A stretch of 64,000 nucleotides of DNA from Desulfobulbaceae bacterium (GCA_018335795.1 JAGXRP010000066.1:1-64000); one strand, 5' to 3'; positions 16,090 through 26,963 are shown, numbered from the stretch's first letter. The notes: a model not told the origin generated them from the sequence alone. A program made the numbers and translations.

Positions 16090-18006
16090 ATGAATCAAGA
16101 AAATTTAGGTTTAAAAGAAGAAAAGAAGTTAAATACTGTTGACAAATATGAATTTGAACCTATTAAGGGGTATCCAATGTTACATTGGAAAGGCAAAAGA
16201 CCTTTCAAGTCAACTCAATACTATCCAGCACAGCTCAAAGAAACTTATGGAGAGTCTATGGATGGATGGATGAATGAAATCTATTGGGGAGATAATCTTC
16301 AGGTTATGAGCCATCTCTTGAAGAAATACCGCGGTAAAGTTGATTTAATTTATATTGATCCGCCTTATGATTCCAAAGCAGATTACAAAAGAAAAATTAG
16401 CTTAAAAGGTAAAGAGTTAAGAGGGGATTACACTACTTTTGAGGAAAAGCAATACACTGATATATGGAATAATGATGAATATTTACAATTTACATATGAG
16501 AGGTTTATTCTACTAAAGGAATTGTTATCTGCTACAGGGTGTATCTTTATACATTGTGATTGGCATAAGTCTCATTATTTAAAGTGTTTATTGGACGAAA
16601 TATTTGGTCAGAGCAATTTTCGTAATGAAATAATTTGGAAAAGAAAAGGTGGATCAGCTAATCCTTCAAACCAATTAGATGTGGCAACCGATACAATATT
16701 ATTTTATTCTAAAAGTGAAAATTATATATTTAATCAATCTTATACAAAGACAACACCTGAAGCAAAAAAATATATTGAAGAACGATTTAACAATTTTGAT
16801 GAAAAAGGACGAAAATATTTAAAGTCTCCAATTGTAAGTCCAAATTATAGAGAAAACTTAGTTTATGAATATAAAGGGTTTAGCCCGCCTCCAAATGGCT
16901 GGTCAATTTCAAAAGATATAATGGAAAAATGGGATTTTGAAGGAAAATTATATTTCCCTGAAAATGGAGATAGAATTTACCGTAAAATTTATTTAGATGA
17001 ATATCAAGGACAACCAATTTCAAGTCTATGGACAGATATTTATGTCATTAATCCAGTTGCTAATGAACGGTTAAATTATCCTACTCAAAAACCAGAAGCA
17101 CTACTTGAAAGAATTTTATCAATCTCTTCTAAACCCGGCGATTTAGTTTTTGACTGTTTTATGGGATCTGGAACAACCCAAGCTGTTGCAATGAAGCTTG
17201 GTAGAAAATTTATCGGTGCGGATATAAATTTAGGGGCAATTCAAACTACTACAAAACGATTGCTAAATGTATCAAAAGAATTACCTAATACTATAGATTC
17301 TAAATATTATACTGGTTTCAATGTTTACACAGTTAATCACTACGATGTATTCCGAAACCCAGTCCAAGCTAAAGAACTATTAATAGAAGCACTTGAAATA
17401 CAACCTTTGCCCGGTAACAACGTTTATGACGGAGAAAAGGACGGTAGGTTCGTTAAAATTATGCCTATTAACAGAATAGCAACAAGAGCTGACCTCACAG
17501 AAATAATATCAAACTTTGATTATAAATCAGCAGAAATTGAAAACAAGAAAAGTCCGAATAAACCTGTTATTAGCTTAATATTAGTTTGTATGGGACACGA
17601 ACCTGATTTAGCCGCACAGCTAAAACAAGAGCTAAAGCCATATATTGTGGATGTTCAAGTTGTAGATATTCTTAGAGATAAAGAAAACCTCGAATTTAAA
17701 CGTGATTCTTTTGCTGAAGTTGTTATCGAAAACCATGAACTTGTTGTAAAATCTTTCTATCCAATGAATCTTCTCCAAAAACTAAGTATTGAAAAAGAAA
17801 ATATCGAAGATTGGCGAGAACTTGTTGAATCAATAATGATTGACTTCAATTATGATGGGTCTGTTTTAGAACCAAAAATCATTGATGTGCCTGACGCTGG
17901 ATTAGTGAAAGGGAACTATAAAATCCCTGAAGATGCTGGTAAAATCAAAATCAAAATTACTGATTTATTATCAGAATCTCTTGAATTGGAGGTAGATAAT
18001 GGCTAA
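16090..18006 (+). CDS. mod: Type III restriction-modification DNA methyltransferase (Mod)
   Basis: A beta-class N6-adenine methyltransferase. DLIYIDPPYDS (DPPY, residues ~90-93) comes before FDCFMGSGTTQAVAMKLGRKFIGAD (motif I, ~354-373), the order found in type III Mod subunits. The central variable region between the motifs is expected to read the target site. The C-terminal ~170 residues (IMPINRIATRADLTEII..., VVDILRDKENLEFKRDSF) are probably the Res-binding part. It overlaps the Res gene by eight bases. It methylates one strand of an asymmetric site; the site cannot be read from the sequence. Confidence 0.85.
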   Translation: MNQENLGLKEEKKLNTVDKYEFEPIKGYPMLHWKGKRPFKSTQYYPAQLKETYGESMDGWMNEIYWGDNLQVMSHLLKKYRGKVDLIYIDPPYDSKADYKRKISLKGKELRGDYTTFEEKQYTDIWNNDEYLQFTYERFILLKELLSATGCIFIHCDWHKSHYLKCLLDEIFGQSNFRNEIIWKRKGGSANPSNQLDVATDTILFYSKSENYIFNQSYTKTTPEAKKYIEERFNNFDEKGRKYLKSPIVSPNYRENLVYEYKGFSPPPNGWSISKDIMEKWDFEGKLYFPENGDRIYRKIYLDEYQGQPISSLWTDIYVINPVANERLNYPTQKPEALLERILSISSKPGDLVFDCFMGSGTTQAVAMKLGRKFIGADINLGAIQTTTKRLLNVSKELPNTIDSKYYTGFNVYTVNHYDVFRNPVQAKELLIEALEIQPLPGNNVYDGEKDGRFVKIMPINRIATRADLTEIISNFDYKSAEIENKKSPNKPVISLILVCMGHEPDLAAQLKQELKPYIVDVQVVDILRDKENLEFKRDSFAEVVIENHELVVKSFYPMNLLQKLSIEKENIEDWRELVESIMIDFNYDGSVLEPKIIDVPDAGLVKGNYKIPEDAGKIKIKITDLLSESLELEVDNG

Positions 18007-20617
18007 ACGTAAAAAAGTTGTTGCTTTGAAGAAAGATGAGATAAACTTCTATGAATATCTCCTTTTCTTCTATCATAGCAATAAGAAAAGAATAAAAAAG
18101 GAATATAAGCTACTCACAAAAAAGTTTCTGGACTTTAATGACCCGAAAGAAAAATCTGGAGCTTTCCTAAGACCGCCTCAATTTGAAGCTCTTGAAATAT
18201 ATGTATTTCTCAAAGAATTTTTGGATAATCAAAAACTTCATAACATTTTCGATGATTGGTATAAAGGAAAAAATAAGTTTGAAGGTCGTGAGTTAGTTCA
18301 TATAAAAGGCGATACTGTAGGTTTGTTTAACCAGATTGATGCTGATTTATTCAAACAAGCTTTTGATGACTTAAAATCAAAGGAATTGCCCTATCCCAAT
18401 TTTATTTTTGCCTTGACTATGGGTATAGGTAAAACTATTTTAATGGCAACTTCGATTTTTTACGAATTTCTACTAGCGAATAAATATCCGAAAGACAACA
18501 AGTATTGTCATAATGCTTTAGTATTTGCTCCTGACAGAACTGTATTACAATCACTAAAAGAAATTATGACTTTTGATAAAAGCAAAGTCGTGCCTCCAGA
18601 ATACGTTAATTGGATTGAAACTAATTTAAAGTTTCATTTTTTAGATGATACAGGTTCATCACTCAATATTCTCGAACAGTCAGATTTTAATATCATTATT
18701 TCAAATACGCAAAAGATAATTCTTAAAAAGCAACATAAAAAAGGAAATGTTGTAAGTAAGCTGTTTTCAGACAACAAAGAGTTACATCAAGCTATTGAAG
18801 CCAATAAAGAATTTGATGATTTATATGATTTTGAACCTGAAGAAGAAAGGGAATTATTAACTAATCAAAGATTTCAAAAGCTACTAAGAGTCAATCAATT
18901 GGGCATTTATGTTGATGAAGCACACCACGCTTTTGGCAACACACTTGAAAGAAGTCTTACAAGTTTAAGACAAACAATCAATGAATTAAGTTTAAGTTTA
19001 GAAAAAGCTAATACTCAGGTTGTAGCTTGCTTTAATTATACAGGCACACCTTATGTCAAAAATAGATTATTACCCGAAGTTGTTTATGCTTATGGATTAA
19101 AAGATGCAATTCAAAAGGGTTACTTAAAAAGGGCTGTTGTTAATGGTTATACTAATTCCAAATCTAAAGAATTTCTCAAAATAGTAATCGATGATTTTTG
19201 GAATTATTATTCAGAAAACAGATATGAAGGTTTATTACCCAAAATCGCATTTTTTGCTTCCTCGATTGAAGAATTGGAGAAAGAACTTAAACCCAACATT
19301 GAAGGTATATTGAGTGAAAAAAATATCCCAATGGATAAAATCCTTGTTAATGTAGGCGATGAAAAAATTACTTCTAATGACGATATTAGAGAATTTAATA
19401 ATCTCGATAAACCGAGTTCTGATAAACAATTTATTCTATTAGTAAACAAGGGAAAAGAAGGTTGGAACTGTCGCTCCCTTTTTGCTGTTGCTTTGCATAG
19501 ACAACCCAAGTCTAAGATTTTTGTTCTTCAAGCAACTATGAGGTGCTTGAGACAAATCACAGAAATACAAGAAACTGCAAGGGTATATTTGTCTGATGAT
19601 AATCGTCAAATTCTGGATAATGAATTAGAAGAAAACTTCAGAATGGCAGTTGGCGATCTTGATGTAAATACCGATAAAAAAGTAACTGTTCAAGTCAAAC
19701 TTTTAGAACCACGTGTTAAAGTACCTTTGAAGTCAATTAAAAAGCTACATACTTTGAAAGAAAAGTCCATAAAATATTCTGATAAAGTAGATTTTGGAAT
19801 TGAAAGCTTGGATAAAGAAAAATACAAAATTATTAAAACTCAAAGGAGTATAACAAATTTTGAGAAAAAAATTGGTATCCCTGAAGATTTGAGTAAATAT
19901 AGAGAAAATAGAATATTTAGTAGAATTACATTAAATGCTGAAATAGCAAGATATTTAAATATTAATCCGATAACGATTGATAAACTACTAACTAACTCAA
20001 TAGATGAATATGATTTGCTTTTAAAAAGTGTCAACGAATTTAACGATATAATATACGATATCATCATTCCTAAACTATTCAACACTATCTTTGAGATTAA
20101 GGAGTTCGAGCATATTGAAGAAAGAGAAATTGAATTGGTGAAGTGGCCACCCGCAAATGGAAGCGATGCCTATATGTTTAGAGTTAAGCCTGAACTTCTT
20201 ATTAAAAGTGAGGATTACAAACTTACAGAATTAATAAGTAAAAGTTTTCACTTAGATAATTATTGCTTTGATTCTATACCTGAGTTAAGTTTCTTCAAAA
20301 ACGCTTTAAATGACAATAATTTAGACAAGGTCTATTTTACAGGAATGCTTACCCATGGTCAATCAGATTTCTGCGTAAGTTATATTGACCCTGAATCACA
20401 TACTTTGAAGAATTATTATCCGGATTTTCTGATTGTTAGAAATGACGGCTCTTATGTAATTATTGAAGTAAAAGCAGATGTTGATATTGATACAAGTATT
20501 GTCAGAGCAAAGACTGACTATGCAAATAAAATAGCTACCGCAAGCGGAATGTCTTACATTATGATGCCAAGTAGCAAAACTTCATCATTTTTTCAATTGA
20601 CTAAATCGGAGGCATAA
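17999..20617 (+). CDS. res: Type III restriction endonuclease subunit (Res)
   Basis: An SF2 helicase-nuclease. FALTMGIGKTILMATS (Walker A, ~141-147), GIYVDEAHHAFG (DEAH, ~306), ACFNYTGTPY and the ATMRCLRQITE motif VI-like segment are visible. Near the C-terminus, YYPDFLIVRNDGSYVIIEVKADVDID carries the PD-(D/E)XK residues (~807-825). GGAGG seven bases before the ATG gives strong initiation. With Mod it forms a system that translocates along DNA and cuts when unmethylated sites meet. The ORFs at 19207, 19235 and 19840 are shadows. Its nuclease tail differs from the Res-like remnant at 33789-34091. Confidence 0.85.
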   Translation: MAKRKKVVALKKDEINFYEYLLFFYHSNKKRIKKEYKLLTKKFLDFNDPKEKSGAFLRPPQFEALEIYVFLKEFLDNQKLHNIFDDWYKGKNKFEGRELVHIKGDTVGLFNQIDADLFKQAFDDLKSKELPYPNFIFALTMGIGKTILMATSIFYEFLLANKYPKDNKYCHNALVFAPDRTVLQSLKEIMTFDKSKVVPPEYVNWIETNLKFHFLDDTGSSLNILEQSDFNIIISNTQKIILKKQHKKGNVVSKLFSDNKELHQAIEANKEFDDLYDFEPEEERELLTNQRFQKLLRVNQLGIYVDEAHHAFGNTLERSLTSLRQTINELSLSLEKANTQVVACFNYTGTPYVKNRLLPEVVYAYGLKDAIQKGYLKRAVVNGYTNSKSKEFLKIVIDDFWNYYSENRYEGLLPKIAFFASSIEELEKELKPNIEGILSEKNIPMDKILVNVGDEKITSNDDIREFNNLDKPSSDKQFILLVNKGKEGWNCRSLFAVALHRQPKSKIFVLQATMRCLRQITEIQETARVYLSDDNRQILDNELEENFRMAVGDLDVNTDKKVTVQVKLLEPRVKVPLKSIKKLHTLKEKSIKYSDKVDFGIESLDKEKYKIIKTQRSITNFEKKIGIPEDLSKYRENRIFSRITLNAEIARYLNINPITIDKLLTNSIDEYDLLLKSVNEFNDIIYDIIIPKLFNTIFEIKEFEHIEEREIELVKWPPANGSDAYMFRVKPELLIKSEDYKLTELISKSFHLDNYCFDSIPELSFFKNALNDNNLDKVYFTGMLTHGQSDFCVSYIDPESHTLKNYYPDFLIVRNDGSYVIIEVKADVDIDTSIVRAKTDYANKIATASGMSYIMMPSSKTSSFFQLTKSEA

Positions 20618-23600
20618 ATGTATAGAATTTTGCATCTATCAGATATTCATTTCAATATTGATAAAAAGAAGCATTACTTTGATTCGATGACGGAATCTCT
20701 AATTAAAGATTTAAGTACCCTTAATAAGAGTAAACAAATTGATTTCATCTTGATAACTGGAGATTTAATTGATAAAGGCGGTTTAGGATACGATAACATC
20801 AATTCTGCTTTTCAAGCTTTTGAAACAGAATTTATTAATCCAATAACTGAAAGTATTGCCTTAGATAAAAGTAGAGTGCTTTTTGTTCCCGGAAATCACG
20901 ATATTGATAGAAAAACAATTAAACATTTCTCTGAGGTAGGAATAGCAAACTTACTTATTAATGATAAATCTGTGAATGATGCAATTATCAATGATGATTC
21001 TGATTTGACAATAAGAATCAAATCATTTAAAGATTTTGAAAGAGAATACAGAAATAAGTATCCATCAAAAAAAGATGCAATAACAAACTTTCAAAGTACA
21101 CATATCTTTGACGATGGGTGCAATAAAATAGGATTTGCCTGCATAAATAGTTCATGGAGGTGCAGTGGTTCTGAAAATGAAAAAATAATTATTGGCTCTA
21201 ATCAAGTTCTGGCATCAATACAAGATCTCCAAGAGTGTTCTCATAAGATTCTACTATCTCATTATTCAGAAGATTCTTTGCAGGATTTTGAAAATACTTC
21301 ATTTCAAGAAAGAATATTAAATGAATTTGATATTGCTTGTTTTGGACATAAACATAAGTCCCTAGCACGTTTAATAAATCATGGCGAAAAGTCTGTTTTT
21401 TATTCTACAATTAGAGGCGATTTTGAATTCTATGAAAAAAACATTGATTTTATATTTGGGTATGCTATACTTGATTTCATCACTGAAGTACCTAATAAAG
21501 TCATATATTCGATGAAGTTATATGATAATACAAATAATAACTTTTATACTTATCATAAGGAAGATAATGTAGAGCATATTTTCCCATCAAAAAATATTAG
21601 TGATTATAGCCCAACAACAATAATTAAATCCATAAAAGAAAACTACTTTCCAGAAATTGATACACACCTACTTTCTTATAACACTGATAGTAATGCTCCA
21701 AAAACTATTAAAGATATATTTGTTCAACCACTTTTGAATAAAAAGCTATTTTATAAAAAAGAGGACTTAGATGTAAAAACTCATAATAGTGATTTAGTAA
21801 CCATTGATGATATTCTGAAGTCAAAAGAACATTGCTTAATCTTTGGTATAAAGGAATCTGGAAAAACTCTTATATTAGATAAATTATTAATGGATAGTAT
21901 TGAGAATTATTATGAATCGAAATATATCCCTATTTTGATTGATTTCAACGAAATCAAATATAATCTAAATAAAAATATTTCAGAGTTTTTGAGGTTGGAT
22001 ACAACCGTTTCAAGTTCATTTTGCAATCAAGAAAACATCCTTTTGTTGGTAGATAATTTAAACTATAAAAATATTGACGATATTCATAAATCAACATTAT
22101 TTAAGTATTTGACGAATCATCCCCAAACGATACTTATCGCAACAATCAACCAAGATTTTGAGGGAGATATTCCCTTTGATGTTATTGAGCATTTTAATAA
22201 GATGCATTTCAATACTTTTAAAATTGAACAATTTAAAACTAAGCAAATTCGAGAACTTACTAAAATGTGGTTTGGTATTGAAGATAACAGTTTACTTCCA
22301 AAGTATTTAACAGATTTATCTGATATACTTAAACTTATTGATATACCTAATACTCCACTCTCAATTTCCCTGTTACTTTATTTAATTGAGAAGGAACAAA
22401 AGAAGAAACCTAAAAATATGGCGGATATGCTGGAAAATTATATTGAAAATTTGTTTCAGAAGTCAGAGAAATCAATAGTATATTCAAATGAATGGAATTA
22501 TTCTGATATTATTAAAACGTTGTCAAGCATTGCAAAATTAATGCTGGAACATTCAGAAGAAAATTACAGTATTCAGTTAGGTAAAATACACGAATTCATT
22601 ACAAGCTATTTAAACGATACTGGTCAAACTATTTTTAATTCAGAGGAAATACTAAACCAGCTAATAAATTCTGGCATATTAGTTAAGAAAAATAGTCGTG
22701 TTTCATTTAGATTTGCTTGCTTTTTTGAGTTTTTCTTAATGAAGAAAATGGTTTTTGATAAAACTTTCAAAGAAACTGTTTTTGATAAAGACAACTATTA
22801 CAAATACATAAATGAAATAGATTATTTTACAGCTTTAAATGAAGATACGGATATTTTGATTGAACTTAAAGAAAGACTTGATGAATCATATTTGTCCATC
22901 AATACAGTTATTGACAAAATTGGAAAGGAGTTTGATAATTTACTAATCCCTATAACCCAATTTTCTAAATCACTGGACGAGAATAAATTTCAACAACAAT
23001 TGCAAATTGTGAAATCCAATCAAGATGAACTGGATAAATTAGAAGATGAAATATATGAGATAAAAAAGATTAATTCAAAGATTGAATTAAAAGAAGACTT
23101 AGAAATGGATAATATAAGGTATTTATTGAGAACTTTAAAGATTACTGCGAAGGTTCTCAAAAATACTATTTCCGCAAACAAACAGACAAAAGCAGAAGTA
23201 TTAAATTCAATTTTAAGATGTAGTTTGTCCTTTTCATTTTTAAATCAGATATACATTCTAAAAGATATTGAGAGAAACATCAATTCTAATGACAAGTATA
23301 TCAGAGAACTCTATATGATATATCATTTCTTGCCCTACATAATCGAGTCGATGCTTTACGATTTTTTAGGAACAAAAAGATTAAATGATGTGCTGAAAGA
23401 AATTGCTGATGATACTTTCAAAAATAAGAAGAGTCTTGAATATACAAAGTTTTTAATAATGCTTTTATATTACGATATTAATGGCGAGGATTCTTATAAA
23501 TTTATTACGAAACATATTGAAGAATTTAGAAAACCCATATTTTATGATTCTATTATTGCAAAATTTGTAGTCAACTATTTTTTCAAATCTCATAACTCGA

Positions 23601-23755
23601 AAACCGACTCAGAAATATTAGATATATTAAGCAGAATTATTTCGCACGCTAAAGGTATTGGGAAGGATAAATTGAATCAAACAAGAAATGATTTGAAGTT
23701 GAAAGCTTTATCCAAGAAAAAAGAGCTTGGCGACCAGTTATTCAATGATTTTTAA
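20618..23755 (+). CDS. Metallophosphoesterase-STAND NTPase fusion
   Basis: Residues 1-~280 are a calcineurin-like phosphoesterase with all metal motifs: HLSDIHF (D9, H11), GDLIDKGG (~48), PGNHDID (~92), LLSHYSE and GHKHKSLAR. A NACHT/STAND-like NTPase follows: GIKESGKTLILDKLL (Walker A, G410-T417) and NILLLVDNLN (Walker B), then FEQFKTKQIRELTKMW-like helices. The remaining ~500 residues are helical, with a coiled coil (IVKSNQDELDKLEDEIYEI) and a possible sensor region. In defence STAND proteins the N-terminal enzyme is the effector and the C-terminal part senses a phage component. It starts at the base after the Res stop with GGAGG upstream, so it is a third gene of the type III operon. The effector substrate is unknown. 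Confidence 0.7.
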   Translation: MYRILHLSDIHFNIDKKKHYFDSMTESLIKDLSTLNKSKQIDFILITGDLIDKGGLGYDNINSAFQAFETEFINPITESIALDKSRVLFVPGNHDIDRKTIKHFSEVGIANLLINDKSVNDAIINDDSDLTIRIKSFKDFEREYRNKYPSKKDAITNFQSTHIFDDGCNKIGFACINSSWRCSGSENEKIIIGSNQVLASIQDLQECSHKILLSHYSEDSLQDFENTSFQERILNEFDIACFGHKHKSLARLINHGEKSVFYSTIRGDFEFYEKNIDFIFGYAILDFITEVPNKVIYSMKLYDNTNNNFYTYHKEDNVEHIFPSKNISDYSPTTIIKSIKENYFPEIDTHLLSYNTDSNAPKTIKDIFVQPLLNKKLFYKKEDLDVKTHNSDLVTIDDILKSKEHCLIFGIKESGKTLILDKLLMDSIENYYESKYIPILIDFNEIKYNLNKNISEFLRLDTTVSSSFCNQENILLLVDNLNYKNIDDIHKSTLFKYLTNHPQTILIATINQDFEGDIPFDVIEHFNKMHFNTFKIEQFKTKQIRELTKMWFGIEDNSLLPKYLTDLSDILKLIDIPNTPLSISLLLYLIEKEQKKKPKNMADMLENYIENLFQKSEKSIVYSNEWNYSDIIKTLSSIAKLMLEHSEENYSIQLGKIHEFITSYLNDTGQTIFNSEEILNQLINSGILVKKNSRVSFRFACFFEFFLMKKMVFDKTFKETVFDKDNYYKYINEIDYFTALNEDTDILIELKERLDESYLSINTVIDKIGKEFDNLLIPITQFSKSLDENKFQQQLQIVKSNQDELDKLEDEIYEIKKINSKIELKEDLEMDNIRYLLRTLKITAKVLKNTISANKQTKAEVLNSILRCSLSFSFLNQIYILKDIERNINSNDKYIRELYMIYHFLPYIIESMLYDFLGTKRLNDVLKEIADDTFKNKKSLEYTKFLIMLLYYDINGEDSYKFITKHIEEFRKPIFYDSIIAKFVVNYFFKSHNSKTDSEILDILSRIISHAKGIGKDKLNQTRNDLKLKALSKKKELGDQLFNDF

Positions 23756-23796
23756 ATTTGTAATCGATATAATATCACAGATGGGTTAAAAATACT

Positions 23797-24816
23797 ATGA
23801 ATCAAAGCATATTGGATAGTCTAAAATCAGTTAGGGACATAACTGACATATCACCTGATATAACTAATTCCATCAGGCAACAAATGGAATTGGTGATTAA
23901 TTCTGCTAATATTATTGCTCAAAATTTTAATAAAAATGTTTTAGATGGATTAACAGAAAATCTTAAATATTTTCAACAACAGCAATCTGAAATCTTCAAC
24001 AAGACTTTTTTATCTTCTTTACATTTAAATATTGATAGTGCTATTAAAAGTATAGACTTCTCAGGTGTAAATCATTTTCAAGAAATGATTTCAACATCAT
24101 TTGCAAATTTAAATTTGAATATGAACAACATATTTCAAGGTTATGTAAATACTTTAGTTGAAAGTCTGAATAACTCGAACTCATATTTATCTCAAATACT
24201 AAAAGAAGTTGATAACTCTAATAAAGTTGAGAAGGCAAAAGAAGTGCAAGATTTATTGATTAAAGAATATGGCTTTATGTTTTTTGATTTATCAACAGAG
24301 CAATTATTAAAAATTAGGAATTATCCATTAAAAATTAGAAATGCTACGGTAACAAAAATATTATACTCAAATACCAAAAAAGAACTATACAGTGAGATGA
24401 TGTTGAATTCTTTTGATGACAATAAAAGATTAAAAAAAAGAAAAACTGTCATATTACAAGGTTATCATGCTCATTGCAGAGGTGAGTTCTATTTATCAAT
24501 TCCAGTATTTTTAGCACAAATTGAAGGGATGGTTGCTGATTTTTTGGTACTATCTAAAATCTGTGAAAGGAATGATCACTTATTAACTAAGAAAGGGTTG
24601 GAAAAGAAGATTAAAAAAACTGGAATCGAAAACAAAGAAGACTTTCTAATGAATATTTACAATCGTATTACTAATTTTATTGTTAGCGAACGAAACGCAA
24701 TAATGCATGGTAATAAGGTAAATTACTCTTCTGCAAAGTTATCGACAGAATTGCTATTAATTTTGTTATACTTAACCACATTGTTTCATTCAAAGGTCAG
24801 ATATGAAAACTATTGA
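23797..24816 (+). CDS. HEPN-like protein with long helical N-terminus
   Basis: The C-terminal ~130 residues carry FYLSIPVFLAQIEGMVADFL followed by SERNAIMHGNKVNYSSAKLSTELLLILLYL. The RNAIMHG segment (residues 299-305) is the R-N-x3-H-G variant of the HEPN motif seen in abortive-infection-type proteins. The first ~150 residues are low-complexity, polar and helical (NIIAQNFNKNVLDGLTENLK), perhaps a coiled coil or membrane-associated rod. It follows the STAND gene by 41 bases without a strong ribosome site. It may act alone or as a fourth member of the upstream operon. HEPN proteins usually cleave RNA; that is inferred here. Confidence 0.5.
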   Translation: MNQSILDSLKSVRDITDISPDITNSIRQQMELVINSANIIAQNFNKNVLDGLTENLKYFQQQQSEIFNKTFLSSLHLNIDSAIKSIDFSGVNHFQEMISTSFANLNLNMNNIFQGYVNTLVESLNNSNSYLSQILKEVDNSNKVEKAKEVQDLLIKEYGFMFFDLSTEQLLKIRNYPLKIRNATVTKILYSNTKKELYSEMMLNSFDDNKRLKKRKTVILQGYHAHCRGEFYLSIPVFLAQIEGMVADFLVLSKICERNDHLLTKKGLEKKIKKTGIENKEDFLMNIYNRITNFIVSERNAIMHGNKVNYSSAKLSTELLLILLYLTTLFHSKVRYENY

Positions 24817-24963
24817 AAATTTATCTGAACTAACTTTCGTTGCGATGATTGAAGTTAATTATATCAAAATAATGATACTAAGACTATTGGAATCAAAAAC
24901 AATCATTATTTATGTAATAATCACAAATTTAATAAATTATATTTAACAAAGTAGATTTAAAGT

Positions 24964-26853
24964 ATGGAAAAATTTAAAGCATCAGACAGAGAATTATCAA
25001 CGTGGTATTCAAAAATTAAGCTTGGTGAAATAATGTTGCCAAGGTTTCAAAGATTTGAGGCTTGGGACAGGAAACGTATCTCAAGTTTATTGCAGGTTTT
25101 AGCGAATAATCTGCCCTTAGGAATTACTTTAATTTTAAAGACTGACAAAGAACCTCAATTTATTTCACGATTCATTGAGACCGCACCAGAAAAATTTGAT
25201 TCCGTTTCTGAATTATTGTTAGATGGTCAGCAAAGACTTACAGCGTTTTGGAGAATGATGAATAACAATTACGAAAATGAAACCTACTTTCTTTATATAC
25301 CCGATTGGGATAAAGATTCAACACCGCCAAATGAAGATTCTATTTTAGGTTATTGCCAGCCACGATGGTACAGGAAAGTTAATGGTAAAATAAGCAAATA
25401 TCCTATTTGGGCTGACGATCCCGAATCTTGTTTTTATAAGGGATTACTACCTACACAATTGCTAAGACCAGAAAATATTGAAAATGAAATCAATGACTGG
25501 GTTAATAAAGCACTAAACGCTATTAAACCAGATGATAATGACTCTGATTACTTGCCCAAATTAGTAGCATATACGAAAAAAATTGAGCAAAGAGAAAGTA
25601 TCAAGAAAATGATTACTGATTTGAGAGAAATCATAAATCATTACAATTTACCTTATTTACAACTTGACGCTTCTACAAGAAAAGATATTGCTTTAAACGT
25701 TTTCATTAATATGAATACGAATTCAAAACCACTATCTGTATATGATATTGTAGTTGCAGAAGTTGAAAGTGTAAAAGGACAGTCCCTACATGATTTAGTA
25801 GAAAATCTTGATTTAAAGTTTCCCAAGATTAAAAATTATTTTGAATTAGAATATTTAACACTTTATACATCTGCTTTGCTCCAAGATAAACTTCCTAATC
25901 AGCGTGGAATAATTGATATGGACAAAAAGATATTAGTTAACAATTGGGACTTGGTTGAATTTAGTTTAAATGAAATGTCTAACTTATTAGAATCCCAAGG
26001 CATTTATGATAGACAAAGGTTGCCAACCAATGCGATATTAGCTGTAGTTGCAGGAATTTTGGCAAATCAAAATTTGAAACCCGATAAAAAAGGGCAAATC
26101 AATACTTTACTAAAAAAATATATCTGGCGTTCATTCTTTACTGATAGATATGAAAACTCTGCGGCATCAAGAGCATATGCAGATTTTAAAGCTTTAAAAG
26201 GCTATCTTAATGAAGAAATCAAAGATAAAGATACCAATTCAATTTTTACAATTGACGATGTACCAATATTTAATGAAAAAGAATATCCAATTGCCGATGT
26301 GCAAGAACTTATGTCTGTAAAGTGGCCTAAAGGTGAAAATATTAGAGGTAGGGGTATTTTAGCTGTATCAACTTTGTTAGGAGCACTAGATTTTGCTGAT
26401 GCAAAACCAATAAGAGAAAATATAAATTCTCGGGATTACCACCATATATATCCCGATGCTTTGTTAAAAGAAGCTAAGATTGATAGCTTTTTAGCATTAA
26501 ATTGTGCATTGATAACCAATTCTACAAATAAATCTATAGGAAGAAAAGATCCTTTGCAATATTTAAAGGATAGATATTCTTGGACAAGTGAAGAAATAGT
26601 TAATCAAAGATTGCATAGTCACCTTATACCGATTAAAGAACTTGCAAATGGAGGTTATGAAAATATTTCCGATGATGATAAAAAACAAAAAATTAAAGAT
26701 GATTTTTCATACTTTATATTGGCAAGAGCAAATCTGATTCATATTGCTGCACGCAAATTGTGCGAAGGGAAGAGTATTACTTATTCTGAAATATATAATG
26801 AATATACAGAAAATCTTAATACTCAAACAGTAGAAAACATTGAAAGTAATTAA
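24964..26853 (+). CDS. DUF262/GmrSD-like restriction protein with HNH domain
   Basis: The N-terminal half is DUF262: IMLPRFQRFEAWDRKRISSLLQ, LPLGITLIL and the hallmark LLLDGQQRLTAFWRMM (DGQQRLT, residues ~87-93). The C-terminal part has SRDYHHIYPDALLKEA (~490) with a following LNCALITNSTNKSIGRKDP, as in DUF1524/GmrD His-Me finger nucleases. Together these form a single-chain GmrSD-like enzyme; relatives are type IV modification-dependent restriction enzymes that cut hydroxymethylated or glucosylated phage DNA. It has its own 147-base upstream gap, so it may be a separate unit. Confidence 0.75.
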   Translation: MEKFKASDRELSTWYSKIKLGEIMLPRFQRFEAWDRKRISSLLQVLANNLPLGITLILKTDKEPQFISRFIETAPEKFDSVSELLLDGQQRLTAFWRMMNNNYENETYFLYIPDWDKDSTPPNEDSILGYCQPRWYRKVNGKISKYPIWADDPESCFYKGLLPTQLLRPENIENEINDWVNKALNAIKPDDNDSDYLPKLVAYTKKIEQRESIKKMITDLREIINHYNLPYLQLDASTRKDIALNVFINMNTNSKPLSVYDIVVAEVESVKGQSLHDLVENLDLKFPKIKNYFELEYLTLYTSALLQDKLPNQRGIIDMDKKILVNNWDLVEFSLNEMSNLLESQGIYDRQRLPTNAILAVVAGILANQNLKPDKKGQINTLLKKYIWRSFFTDRYENSAASRAYADFKALKGYLNEEIKDKDTNSIFTIDDVPIFNEKEYPIADVQELMSVKWPKGENIRGRGILAVSTLLGALDFADAKPIRENINSRDYHHIYPDALLKEAKIDSFLALNCALITNSTNKSIGRKDPLQYLKDRYSWTSEEIVNQRLHSHLIPIKELANGGYENISDDDKKQKIKDDFSYFILARANLIHIAARKLCEGKSITYSEIYNEYTENLNTQTVENIESN

Positions 26854-26963
26854 CGATTAAAATAAAGAAACATACTTTTCTCATCCTTTATGCTATTAAT
26901 TGGAAGAGATGAATGAATCGTATAAGTAAAGGAACTAATTGATAGGATTAAATGTAAAACTAT

